Assembly (NCBI GenBank): GCA_032690845.1
Contig: CM064430.1
Location: forward strand, 46,969,882 to 47,033,881
Direction of reading: 5' to 3'
Origin: Eleusine coracana subsp. coracana
Taxonomy: Eukaryota; Streptophyta; Magnoliopsida; Poales; Poaceae
DNA: 64,000 nucleotides
The notes beneath the pieces were generated by a model that saw nothing but the letters and a program-made list of their open reading frames with translations, was not told where the DNA came from and did no database searches. This document shows, piece after piece, positions 43,222 through 53,072 of this stretch (position 1 is the stretch's first letter; each line of letters opens with the position of its first letter). A program made the position numbers and the translations under genes.

Positions 43222-43259
43222 AAGAATTGGAGCAAATGGCATTTCAGACTCATTTTTTT
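43222..43259. other. 38-bp spacer (hairpin loop) of the inverted repeat
   Basis: The only unpaired sequence between the arms; it starts aagaattgg and ends in a run of T. The first arm bases on each side are ggtttgttcc and ggaacaaacc. Confidence 0.95.
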
Positions 43260-43273
43260 GGAACAAACCATCA

Positions 43274-45032
43274 CAAGCAAACTATATTATTTGGAGCTCA
43301 ACGAAAGTACAGAGTCATTTGTTTGGCTGTTTGAAACCTTCTTGAAGCTAATGTCTGGGAAACAACCTGAAACGATATTCACGGATCAGTGTGCTGCAAT
43401 AGAAAATGCAATTAAGATTGTGTTCCCAAACTCAAGCCACCGTCTCTGCCTATGGCACATATAACAGAATGCTGCAAAACATCTCAGTCAGGTCATTGCC
43501 AAAAATCATGATTTTCTTAAGGAATTTAAGAGTTGCATATATGAAGAAAGATCAGTAGCACATTTTAACATGAAGTGGCAAGACTTACTGACAACGTACA
43601 AACTTCAAAATGATAAATGGATGGGTAATTTATATGCACTATGTGATAAATGGGCAACTGTCTACCGCCATGATACATTTTGTGCAGACATGACATCCAC
43701 TCAAAGGAGTGAAGGTACGAATAATGTTTTCAAGAAAACATTTCGTACAAAACTTTCTATTTCAGAACTCTTGGTAGAATATGAGAGATGCGCTATTCGC
43801 CTTCGTGCAAATGAGTTACATGAAGACTTCAGATCACAGAACTCAGAACCGGTTCTTTATGTCAAAAACTTGCCATTGTTAAAGACTGCTGCTGAATCAT
43901 ATACAAGAAATTTATATGTTGTTTTTGAGGAGAAATTTAAAAATCAATTTGTTCTCTCATGCACATTGCAAAGCCGTGAAGGGACATCAAGCACTCACAA
44001 AATAATGTCCATGGATCAAAGCGAGGATGAAGCCATAGTTGTATTTAATTCAGATGATATGAAGGTGTTATGTTCTTGCAAGAAGTATGATTATCTAGGT
44101 ATGTGGCTCAATGACTCAGCCATAAGTTTATTAATATATTTTGATTTACTTTTTATTTATAATAGTATTTGAACAATGCAGGTATGCTATGCAAGCATGT
44201 CCTACGAGTCTTTAACCAAAATGACATCATCAATTTGCCTCCAAGATACATATCAAGAAGATGGACAAAGTAAGCAAAAAGAGGGACTTTTTCTTGTGAC
44301 AAACAACAAATGTCAAATAACTTATCATCCCACAGTGCGCTTCTCTCCTGAAAAATGATATCTGTTGCATTGAAGTGTGCAGTTTCAAAAGAGGCTCTTC
44401 ACCACTTAGAAGATGGATTTGATAAGTTAACTCTAGAAGTAGAAAATTTATTGAGCCAGGTAAACTTGAATGCAAAAGAGCTCCTGAACATTTTTTGGAG
44501 CTCCCGAAAGAAGTTGCAGAAGCACGCATATCATTTAGAGTACCGCCACATAAAAAAGGTCTGACACAGAAAAGAAAAAAAGTGTACTTGAAGGTGGAGG
44601 AAAGAAAAATGCAACAAAAAATGCAAGAAAAAAAGGTATGCATACTTACTTGTTTAGCATACCTATTTTCTCTACCCAATTCATTTTCTTCTCATCTATA
44701 CAGCAGAGGGTCTAGGTCCATCAGACAAAAATCTTCATGGAACTTCGCAGCAGCAAACTGTACGAATAACAAAACATTTTGTTCTCTTTATTTATCTTAC
44801 TAATTTTGGACATAACACCTTTTCTTTCTTTGATTATGAATTGGTTCAGGGACAATTTAACTCAAATGTTGTTGGTAGTGTTGCTCTGGTGACGACAGAT
44901 AAAATGATGATGCCATTTGAAAATAATGCTATGATGTTCGTTCCAGCAATACAAGGAGGATTTACAAATCTCTTACTTCAAGCTGAACAAGGAGTGTCCG
45001 CCTCTGGACGCTTATTAAACTTTGATGAGTAA
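43274..45032 (+). pseudogene. FAR1/MULE-type transposase, 5'-truncated (right arm copy)
   Basis: This is the mirror copy of the left-arm gene. The MULE domain lies at 43274-43461 with the same TAA after CLWHI. MKWQDLLTTYKLQNDKWMGN starts at 43570, with RSEGTNNVFKKTFRT and the SWIM zinc-finger halves separated by an intron at 44099-44181 (donor gtatgt, acceptor tgcag). Only one residue differs in the 200-codon block (Tyr for Ser before the intron). A single-base deletion near 44482 shifts the frame after NLNAKE, absent from the left arm. The last exon (44841-45032) ends LLNFDE. Identical upstream nonsense in both arms shows that the gene was already dead when it was duplicated. Confidence 0.9.
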
Positions 45033-45619
45033 ACTCGAGATGTGGTGATGTCCATGCACTTTTGCAACTCCATGGAACAAAGAGATTTGTTTATGCTGCT
45101 GAGAATAGTTTCTTTGCTTGTAGCTTTTTTCTTCTTCTCATTTTGGGTATTATAAACTGTAAGCTGCTACCGGTTATTTCTCTACATGTTCTATTCTAAA
45201 TACTAGATGGGCTGGTGACCACGGTGCTCTGGAAAAATATGTGTGTACAACTTAATCACTTCTTGTATAATAACACAGGGTCAAGGCTCATGCATATGCA
45301 ATTCGTAGCCATGGCATGGTTTGCCGGCAAGTAGACCGCCACGTGACCTCCACGAAGAACTGCTATGCGTTGCCGGCAAGTATGGGAAGCCTAACGGAGG
45401 AACGCCTAACGGAACGGCGTTTTCTTACGAGACATGCGCAGATTAGTGGGGTCATTAATTACTTTGAGATTACAACAGGGACACGTGGCCTCCAGAGGGT
45501 GGGGTCTCTCAGATTAAGGAGAGACCGGGTCTCTCATAATTTGCTTCCGTAATTAGATGCCCAACCCATAAACCAACACCAAAAATAAGAGGGTAGACGG
45601 ACTCACCTAAATTAATAAG

Positions 45620-46020
45620 GAGTAGAGATTGAGTCAGGCGCCATAGCAGGTGACTTCTGTTTTTTTTTTTTTTGCAAAACACTCAATCATATTTTTTGAT
45701 CATAGGATTGTAATAGAACTAGTTATCCTAAGAGTGAAACTTTGTGTTTGCGTCAAAAACAGACCAACAAATAGATGGATCGGGTCTTCTACTACAAACC
45801 CGTGTGTGGCTGGACCTCGCAAAACTGTTAGTGGGTTTAATAGTTTGAGGCCTTTTTTTTGTTGGGCTTGTGATGATTCAGACCCGATTGTTGGACTTCT
45901 TTTATGTTTGAGACCTGTTTAATGGGCTTCTATTTTGTTTGACACCCGTTTGTTGGGTTCCTATTTTGTTTTTTTGATTTTGAGTTTTTATGCTCGTGGG
46001 CTTTAAATAACTTTTGTTTT
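45620..46020 (+). repeat. Dispersed repeat, copy A (inverted relative to 62440-62830)
   Basis: Shares blocks such as gattgagtc..gccatagcaggtgac, ggattgtaat, gggtcttctac and the series gagacctgttTAATGGGCTTC with the reverse complement of 62440-62830. No coding. Class unknown; it is rich in repeated ttgttgggctt-like units. Confidence 0.75.
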
Positions 46021-47490
46021 TTTTGCCTCTTAGTCAATCTAATAGTCAATCCATTATATGAGCTGACTATTTTTGTTAGCTCTATGTGACATGGCACGAT
46101 CATTTAGTCAGCAGCAGGCTAAATTATTAGTCTTGCTCTTATGTTTACTGGCTGTACGAACTAAATATGGTGCCACAATAATGTGGCGGAGTTCACAGCC
46201 GTGAAAAAAAATGTTCGCATCGGCATTCCCAGTGCGTGGCCAAATCAAGGCGCCACGATGCAGATGCAAAAGCAGGGGGGGGGGCAGGGGGATGGGGAAG
46301 CAAGTTATGAGGGTGCAAAACATAAAAGTTCCCATACATAGAGCATATGTTCGATCGTCACGCGTAGAGTCCTCACATCGACTTTGACTTGGTGCCGCCG
46401 TCCCTCACCAAAACAACTAGCCCCAGAACAGCTCGTCGCGGACGACACCCATACAACCTCGTCGTCCAACCCCTTCGGCGCCCTCGCTAATACCGTCGTT
46501 GGCTAATTCTTCAAAGGCTCTGCTTTGTAACAGATCGTGTAGCACGTTGTGCATTGCCGTTTGGCATCTCCATCTTTCTGATCCTTCTAAGTGGCGTGAG
46601 GCAAAGGCGTTCCCGATCGGGTCGGCCTCGCGGGATGCAGGATAGCGAAACCCTAACCGCCGCATCAAGGGCATGTCCTCACATCGACTCGCCAATAATA
46701 ATTTAAGCGTCCCTCTAGGTCTGCTCCAGCCTGTGCCCGTCTAGACGTCCTGCACAAGTGCCTCCTCACCTTTGATCGATTCAGTTTTAGCATATTGCAG
46801 TCTTCGTTGACTGTAAGTTCGTCTTGCTGCTGCTGAAAGCTGCAAGGCAAGCGCACCGTTATCAATAAATCCAATGGCAGCCTGCGTGGAACTAACATCT
46901 CCCTCCGACCATCCTTCATCGTGCCTTGCAATTCTGACTCTGTCACCTTACGGACGCTGCTGGGCGGCAGTAGCAAATGTAGCTATTCTGTACAGCCAAT
47001 GTAGCAACGACCTCGTCTTCATTGTCGCAAGCATGCCACCGGGCTCTGTTTGAGTGCTGCTGTTGGAGAGGTGCTTATGCTTCGCGTTGAGGGTGGCGGC
47101 AGACGTTGTTCACCATTGACGATCCACCTCCTCCCAACTTCTGTGATATATCAGGCAGCAGGTAGAAAAATCTATTTGATTTTTTTACTTATATAAGCTG
47201 TTGATATGGAAAACTGGTTATGATTTTTTTTTTGAGTACTGAAGAATTTTCAAGGTGGAAATACTACCTGTTGATGCTTGTCAATTGTTTCCAGCGTTTG
47301 ATTACACAGATTAGAAATTTCGCATGCATCTTATAACCAGTTATCAGTTAATAAGGTGTATCAGTAATTGCTTAGGAAACGAGGCAAGTTTGTCAAGCTA
47401 AGTTATTATGTTATTCTTACAGGTGTTAATAATATTGGATCAGACGACAAGTATTTATGTCACACCCCGTGCTTAGACTTATCCAACAAC
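46021..47490. other. Low-copy-looking stretch with no recognised gene
   Basis: Contains a G-run (46276-46299). Minus-strand ORFs at 46417-46695 and 46665-46976 share no motif I recognise. The 14-bp tcctcacatcgact occurs at about 46370 and about 46676. This may hold a decayed gene, but nothing can be named. Confidence 0.4.
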
Positions 47491-47509
47491 CACTACGGGA
47501 AACAGCTCC

Positions 47510-47850
47510 TTTGCTGTGTGCCGCAGTGTTTGCCGTGTGTAATAGCCCGCTAGAAAGCACACGGCAAAACACAGACACACGGCAAAGTGTGTCACTTAGG
47601 AGGCACATGGCAAACACTAAGTTTGCTGTGTGCCCATTGATGTGGCACATGGCAAACTAACCGTTCGCTGTTTGCAACCTCCACGTTCCGTTGGCACTAA
47701 CGATTGTTAGAGGTTTGCCGTGTGCCATGTCACTGGGCACACGGGAAAGATAGTGTTTGCCGTGTGCCACAGGCAGGCTCACGACAAATTTGATGGTGTG
47801 ACACATTTGCCGTGTGCTATGGCATGGCACATGACAATTTTTTTTTTCTT
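47510..47850. repeat. CACTA-4 left subterminal array (ttgccgtgtgcc)
   Basis: At least ten diverged copies of the 12-bp motif in both orientations. More copies are at 48480-48610 and, on the right, at 55510-55660 and 57650-57960. Confidence 0.9.
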
Positions 47851-48627
47851 CCCCATTTGCCCATCAAATTTTTTTGACTGGTATAACATTTATATGTTAC
47901 TAATACAATGATATTTCATGAAATATTTAGTTCTATTTGGTACATTTAGTTATTTTATTTTGTTATTTTAATTATTTCATACTAATTCAAATTTGAACTG
48001 CAAGTCCTTCAAATAATGCTATTTAGTGCATACAAATTTGATATTTCATACAATTGATTCCCACTCGAGTCCGTACCCAAGATGCAACAATAAAAATCAT
48101 GCATATTGTACATGAAATATAAGAATCACAGTATGGTTCAATTGAAAATAAATTTAATAAAAAACATATGAAGTTTTAAAATTATAAAATTTATCCTGGC
48201 ATCCTTATATGATATGTAGAGGCTATGATAAAGAGAAGAAAATATTTCGTGCAAGCTGTCTTGTATGTTGCTCACAAATCGAAGAATCTTCGTTAAAGAA
48301 TCAAGTGTTTAATTGGAACCTCTAAGATTCTGAATACAAACAATGATTAGGTGAACTTTTCACATCAATCAAATTTCTATAAGCTGATTATAGTATAAAT
48401 AGTACATTGGAGAACTTTAATTATTTTTATACAATTTGTAACAAATTACAATTTTTTTTTGGCAAAAGGCTGTAAAATCTTTGCACACGGCAAAGTGGCA
48501 ATTTGCCGTGTGGGACAACAGGGAACACGGCATAGATAGTGGGTCAACTCTATTTGCCGTGTGCCTGCTTTTGCCATGTGCCGTGTCGGCGGGTGTCGGC
48601 GGGGACACGACAAAGCCTTCGGGTATA

Positions 48628-48645
48628 TCCCGATCTAGATCGGGA
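48628..48645. repeat. 18-bp perfect palindrome tcccgatctagatcggga
   Basis: Perfect dyad symmetry just after the left subterminal array and before the GC-rich 5' region of the TNPD gene. It could be a protein-binding site of the element or simple chance. Confidence 0.85.
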
Positions 48646-48659
48646 CTTGGCCATTTTTT

Positions 48660-50135
48660 TGGTTTTCTTTCCCCCGACACGCCTCGATCTGCGCTGCTCG
48701 TCGCGCCGGCCCTCCCCTCTTGTCGCTTGCCGCGCCGTTCCTCCCCTCTGCCACGCCGGGCCATGGCCCTCCCCTCCGCCACGCCTCCTCCACCATCGCC
48801 GCCGCGCTAACCCTCGAGGCTCCCCTCCGCCATGCCTCCTCCGCCATCGCCATCGCGCCGGCCCTCGGCGCTCCCCTCCGCCGCACCGGGTCTCCCCTAT
48901 GCCGCGCCGGGCCTCCACCTCAGCCCTCCCCTCCGTCATGCCGACCCTCCGCCTCGGCCCTCCCCTCTGCGTCTCTGTTGGGTCCTCGTGTCGGGTGACA
49001 CCGCACCGGGCCTCGGCCCTCCCCTCCGCCCACTACCGCGTCGGCGTCGTCCCCTCGCCACAGCGCTGCCTCCCCCTCGCCGGAGCGCTGCCTTTACCTC
49101 CCGGAGCGCTGCCTCCTCCTCGCCGGAGCGCCGACACGGCTGTGAACTGAGGTAAGTAGGGTTAATTAGTGTTAACTAGTTTTAGTGTTAATTAATTTTA
49201 GTGTTGATTAGTGTTAATTAATTAATTGTAGTACAATTGTTAATTAGTTGTAGTAATAATTTTAGTGCAGTAGTGTTAGGGTTAGCTTAGTGTTAGTGTT
49301 ATCTCAGTGTTACTGTTAGCTTAGTTTTAGTAATAATATTAGTGTTAATTAATTGTAGTTATAATTAACATTTTATCTTATACATACAGTCTCCGTGCCT
49401 ATTAGACATAAAATTCACGACATCATTATTTCTCTAAATTTGGTGAATGTGAAACTCGGCCATCGAGCCGTGAGGATTGTTGTCGGCCATCGCGCCGTGT
49501 GTGTGTGGTTCCCGGCCATCGCGCCGTGTGTATTTTGCCGGTTTTGTAAACCTCTCCAAACAGGAGAGGTGCTGCCGAAATTTTCAATTGACAATATTTT
49601 GTTGATTCTTATGTAGGAAAGACGGTTACCACGGCCCTGACATCCCGTGCTTCACCGTACCGTCATTGATCGTCGAACTCCAGGTGAGCACATCAGTAAC
49701 ACCCCTCCTCTGTATGTTTCCTGTTCGTAGGTCACGTAACCTAGTTAGACATCTCCCGTTCGAAAGAAATACAGTTAGAGATATGCAGATACGGTTGCAT
49801 ATCTTTAACTGTATTTGTTTTGAATTATCCACGTTATTTGGACAGCTCGAGGATACGTAGTTGGGGTTAGTTTCCAGGGTCTACTCTGATCTGAGATAGA
49901 GTTTCGACACCACTTCCCTGTTGTTCTCCGAATACACAATCTCCTTTGCAGGACGTGTATTTGGAGAACAATGGGGAAGTGCTGCCGAAATTCTGTCTCG
50001 GAGAGGAGTAGACCATGGAAACGAGCCTTAGCTACGGATCCTCGGGTAGGATTAGGACCTATCTTTACCTATTAGACTTTCTAAGCATCGTGTAGATGAA
50101 AATTTTTTTAATTGTACTCGCTGATATGTTAGAGG
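48660..50135 (+). other. CACTA-4 5' region before the TNPD gene
   Basis: 48690-49145 is a C-rich tract of diverged ctcccctccgcc units with long ORFs in several frames, compositional rather than coding. 49150-49370 is a gttaatta/ttagtg low-complexity stretch. At 49458-49530 three copies of cggccatcgcgccgtg occur. An inverted repeat follows at 49874-50018. Confidence 0.7.
49874..50018. repeat. Inverted repeat (63-bp arms, 18-bp loop) upstream of TNPD
   Basis: Left arm 49874-49936 (ccagggtctactctgatc to gaatacac) pairs imperfectly with 49955-50018 (gtgtatttggagaacaat to ggagtagaccatgg). The motif gaggtgctgccgaaatt also occurs at 49565-49582. It would fold as an RNA hairpin in the transposase leader. 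Confidence 0.82.
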
Positions 50136-52866
50136 ATGTCGAACCGTGAGTGGATATATACAGGTTGGGCAAAGAATGGAAAGTATACCAGTGAATGGAT
50201 TCGGAAGACGAGCAAGTTCTTGGAGTGATCATTTGCCAAGGTGAAAGGAACAAGTGTCACTTGGTGTCCCTGCGACAATTGTAGAAACACGCGTCAACAC
50301 GATAAAGAGGTCATAGGCAAGCACCTTTGCAAGAATGGATTTATGCCAGACTATACCTGGTGGATCCTTCATGGTGAAGGCGAGTGTCCAAGGCACGAGG
50401 TAGTGAGATAGCGCATGGAGGATTACGATGCCGATGCCGGTGTAGGAGACATGTTAAATGACTATCATGAAGCACACGGGGATGAAGTACCCAGGGAGGA
50501 GGAGGAGCCGGAGCCAAGTGCAAAGGCGTATTACCAAATGATGAAGTCAGCACAACAACCCCTCCACGGGCATACCAAGGTGTGTCAACTGGATGCCATT
50601 GCGCGTCTAATGGCCTTGAAGTCTCAGTTGAGCCTGAGTCGAGGCGCCTTCAATGCTATGTTGTCAGTCATTGGCATCCTACTTCCGGAAGGTCACATTG
50701 TGCCAAAGAGCATGTATGAGTCACAGAAAATGCTTAATGCACTTAAGATGCCATATGAGCAGATACATGCTTGTCCTAACGGATGTGTCTTATTTAGAAA
50801 ACAACATGCGGAAGCAACGCACTGTCCAAAGTGTCAGTCCTCTAGGTACCTGGAGGTAGATACACGTGATGGTGGTAAGAAGCAGCTCACGATTGCGGTG
50901 AAAATCATACGGTACCTTCCGTTCATACCAAGCTTCAACGTCTTTACATGAGCGAGGAGACCACAAAATAGATGACATGGCACAAACACGGACATAGATA
51001 CAATCCTGAGAAGCTTGTACATCCAACTGATGGTGAATCATGGAAACATTTTGATAGTATTTATGAGCGCGAAGCCAGAGAGGCTCGTAATGATGAGGCC
51101 GAAAAGAAGGAAGTACTATATTGGATGCAAACATTAATGCCCCCTGATGGTTTTGCAGCGAATTGGAAGAGGGTGGTGAATTTTGATACTATGAGAGTTA
51201 GCGGGCTCAAGAGTCATGACTACCACATGTGGCTTGAGATGTTTCTTCCGGTGATGGTTCGAGGCTATGTCCCTGAGCATGTGTGGCAAGTGCTGGCAGA
51301 GTTGAGTTATTTCTTTCGTCAGCTTTGTGCTAAGGAGGTTTCTCGGGCCGTGATTGTAGACATGGAAAAAATGGCACCTATGTTGCTGTGTAAGATGGAG
51401 ATGATATTTCCACCGGGCTTCTTCACTTCGATGCCACATATGATTTTGCACCTACCATATGTGGTACGAATGGGTGGGCCCGTGCAGTTCCGATGGGGCT
51501 ATCCAATTGAGAGATGTCTAAAGGTTCTTCGAACTAAATGTGGAAATAAATGCAAAATAGAAGCTTCCATGGCTAAGGCATACATTCTCGAGGAGGTGTC
51601 AAACTTCACAACAAAATACTATGCTGACAACCTCCCAAGTGTGCATAATCCACTCCCTCATTACAATGTTGGCGAAGATGACTCGAACCTTAGTCTTTTT
51701 CAAGGGCAGCTCGGAAGTTCATTTGGTGCGAGCCATAAGAAGTTGATACATGCTGAGTGGTGTAAGATCATGCTATATGTGTTGACGAACCTTTCTGAAG
51801 TTGAGCCATACATGCAGTAAGTTCTTAACAATTCTTTTCTTGAGTAGTTACTCTTCTGCATCCAACCTCTTTGTTTTCTTGTTGGTACAGGGAATTTCAC
51901 CAACAGTTCTGGCATCTAACAAGGGAACCTACCCCACACGAATTTGATACCCTACTGAAACAGGGTGCGGGGAATGGAATGCCAGATTTCATTTCCTGGT
52001 TCAAACAAAAGGTACTTTTCCAATTTATATCAAACTTAGTTTGACTATAGAAGTAGCGAGCAATTAATTAACTTTCGTGCTCTGACTTGCAGGGACAAAT
52101 TGATACGTCCATGAGTGCCGAGTTGAGACAAGTTGCAGCTGGCTTTAGCTATAGGGTCAAGTGCTTTAACGGTTATGACGTTAACAGATACCGCTTTCAC
52201 ACAAGAAGCTATGAGGACTCTCGTCCCAATCGAAGAACCACAGATACCGGAGTTTTTACACTAGGCCTTGATGGGGTCGAGTATTATGGAATACTTGAAG
52301 AGATATACCAACTCTCGTTTCATGGTTGAAAACCTCTTACTCTAGTCATTTTCAAATGCCATTGGTTTGACCCGCAAGTTGTGAGGCGGATGCCTCAAGT
52401 TGGGATTGTTGAAATTCAATAATCCTCCGTCTTACCCGGAGACAATGTCTATATCGTGGCTCAACAGGCCACACAAGTTTATTATGTCTCGTACCCGTGC
52501 CAGAAGGATAATCTCAAAGGTTGGGATATTGTGTACACGGTACGGCCACGCGCTAAACTACCTCTCCCAAACGATGCCGATTACACCATAAACCCAAACA
52601 CATATCACAAAGATGAGTTCTTTCAAGATGATGGGCTAGAAGGAACTTTTGAGATAGAATTAACCAAAATGTTTGAAATGGAAGCAGACAATGAGGACGT
52701 TGTAGATGAGATTGATAATGAAGATGAGTTACGTGAACTTGAGCGATTACATTTGGGCATTGATGACAACCATACTCTTGCTAATCCCGATGTTGATATC
52801 GACATGGGGACAAGTGATGATGAGGATTATGATCCAGCCATTTCCGATGATGATTATTATTTCTAG
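50136..52866 (+). pseudogene. CACTA-4 TNPD-type transposase with deleted catalytic core
   Basis: TNPD is the En/Spm transposase. Order: ATG 50136 with the transposase-associated domain (REWIYTGWAKNGKYTSEW; CPCDNCRN), then Transposase_21 N-terminal part (DAIARLMALKSQLSLSRGAFN; ACPNGCVLFRK; CPKCQSSRY). A one-base deletion near 50935 shifts the frame to LYMSEETTK and MTWHKHGHRYNPEKLVHPTD. The sequence then jumps from REARN to DEAEKKEVLYWMQTLMPPDG near 51090: the central catalytic segment is missing. DUF4218 follows (FLPVMVRGYVPEHVWQVLAE; FFRQLCAKEV), then exons 51891-52011 and 52093 on, and DUF4216 (LTLVIFKCHWFDP). An acidic tail ends at TAG 52866. In-frame stops: 50226-50228, 50409-50411, 50969-50971 and 52327-52329. 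Non-functional. Confidence 0.9.
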
Positions 52867-53072
52867 ATAAACATGTATGAATTTTATTTGCTCATTGTTA
52901 TTGTTATTTATAGATAAACATTTATAATACTTTAATATTTTAAATTCTTTTTTATGTACTCTTTTATCGTATGCTGATTATTTTCTTATTTTTCATTGCA
53001 GGTGGTGAGTGGACAAATATGGTGGGTGGCGGTGGCTTGGTGAGGTCAGTGGCGTTGTTGTACAAGAAGGCC

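Larger units (their letters stand above)
40934..45548. repeat. 4.6-kb near-perfect inverted repeat of a truncated FAR1/MULE transposase gene
   Basis: Left arm 40934-43221 (2288 bp) and right arm 43260-45548 (2289 bp) are reverse complements around a 38-bp spacer (43222-43259). I found only about six differences: a 2-bp ct/tc indel near 45533, a 1-bp indel near 41992/44482, and substitutions near 42387/44094, 43175/43306 and 43165/43316. Long blocks that I compared base by base are identical. Outer edges read ggaagcaaattatgagaccc and its complement. No target duplication is evident outside them. Each arm holds the 3' half of the transposase gene, head to head with the truncated 5' sides at the centre. 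Transcription across it would give a 2.29-kb hairpin. Confidence 0.97.

Noticed and set aside
40934..45548. Reading the palindrome as two separate complete MULEs
   Set aside because: Each arm lacks the 5' half of the transposase and a second terminal repeat, and symmetry continues to 38 bp from the centre, so it is one inverted duplication.
48539..49155. Long plus-strand ORFs of up to 203 codons rich in Pro/Ser/Leu
   Set aside because: They arise from diverged ctcccctccgcc units and are open in three frames at once. No splice or domain support links them to the TNPD gene.
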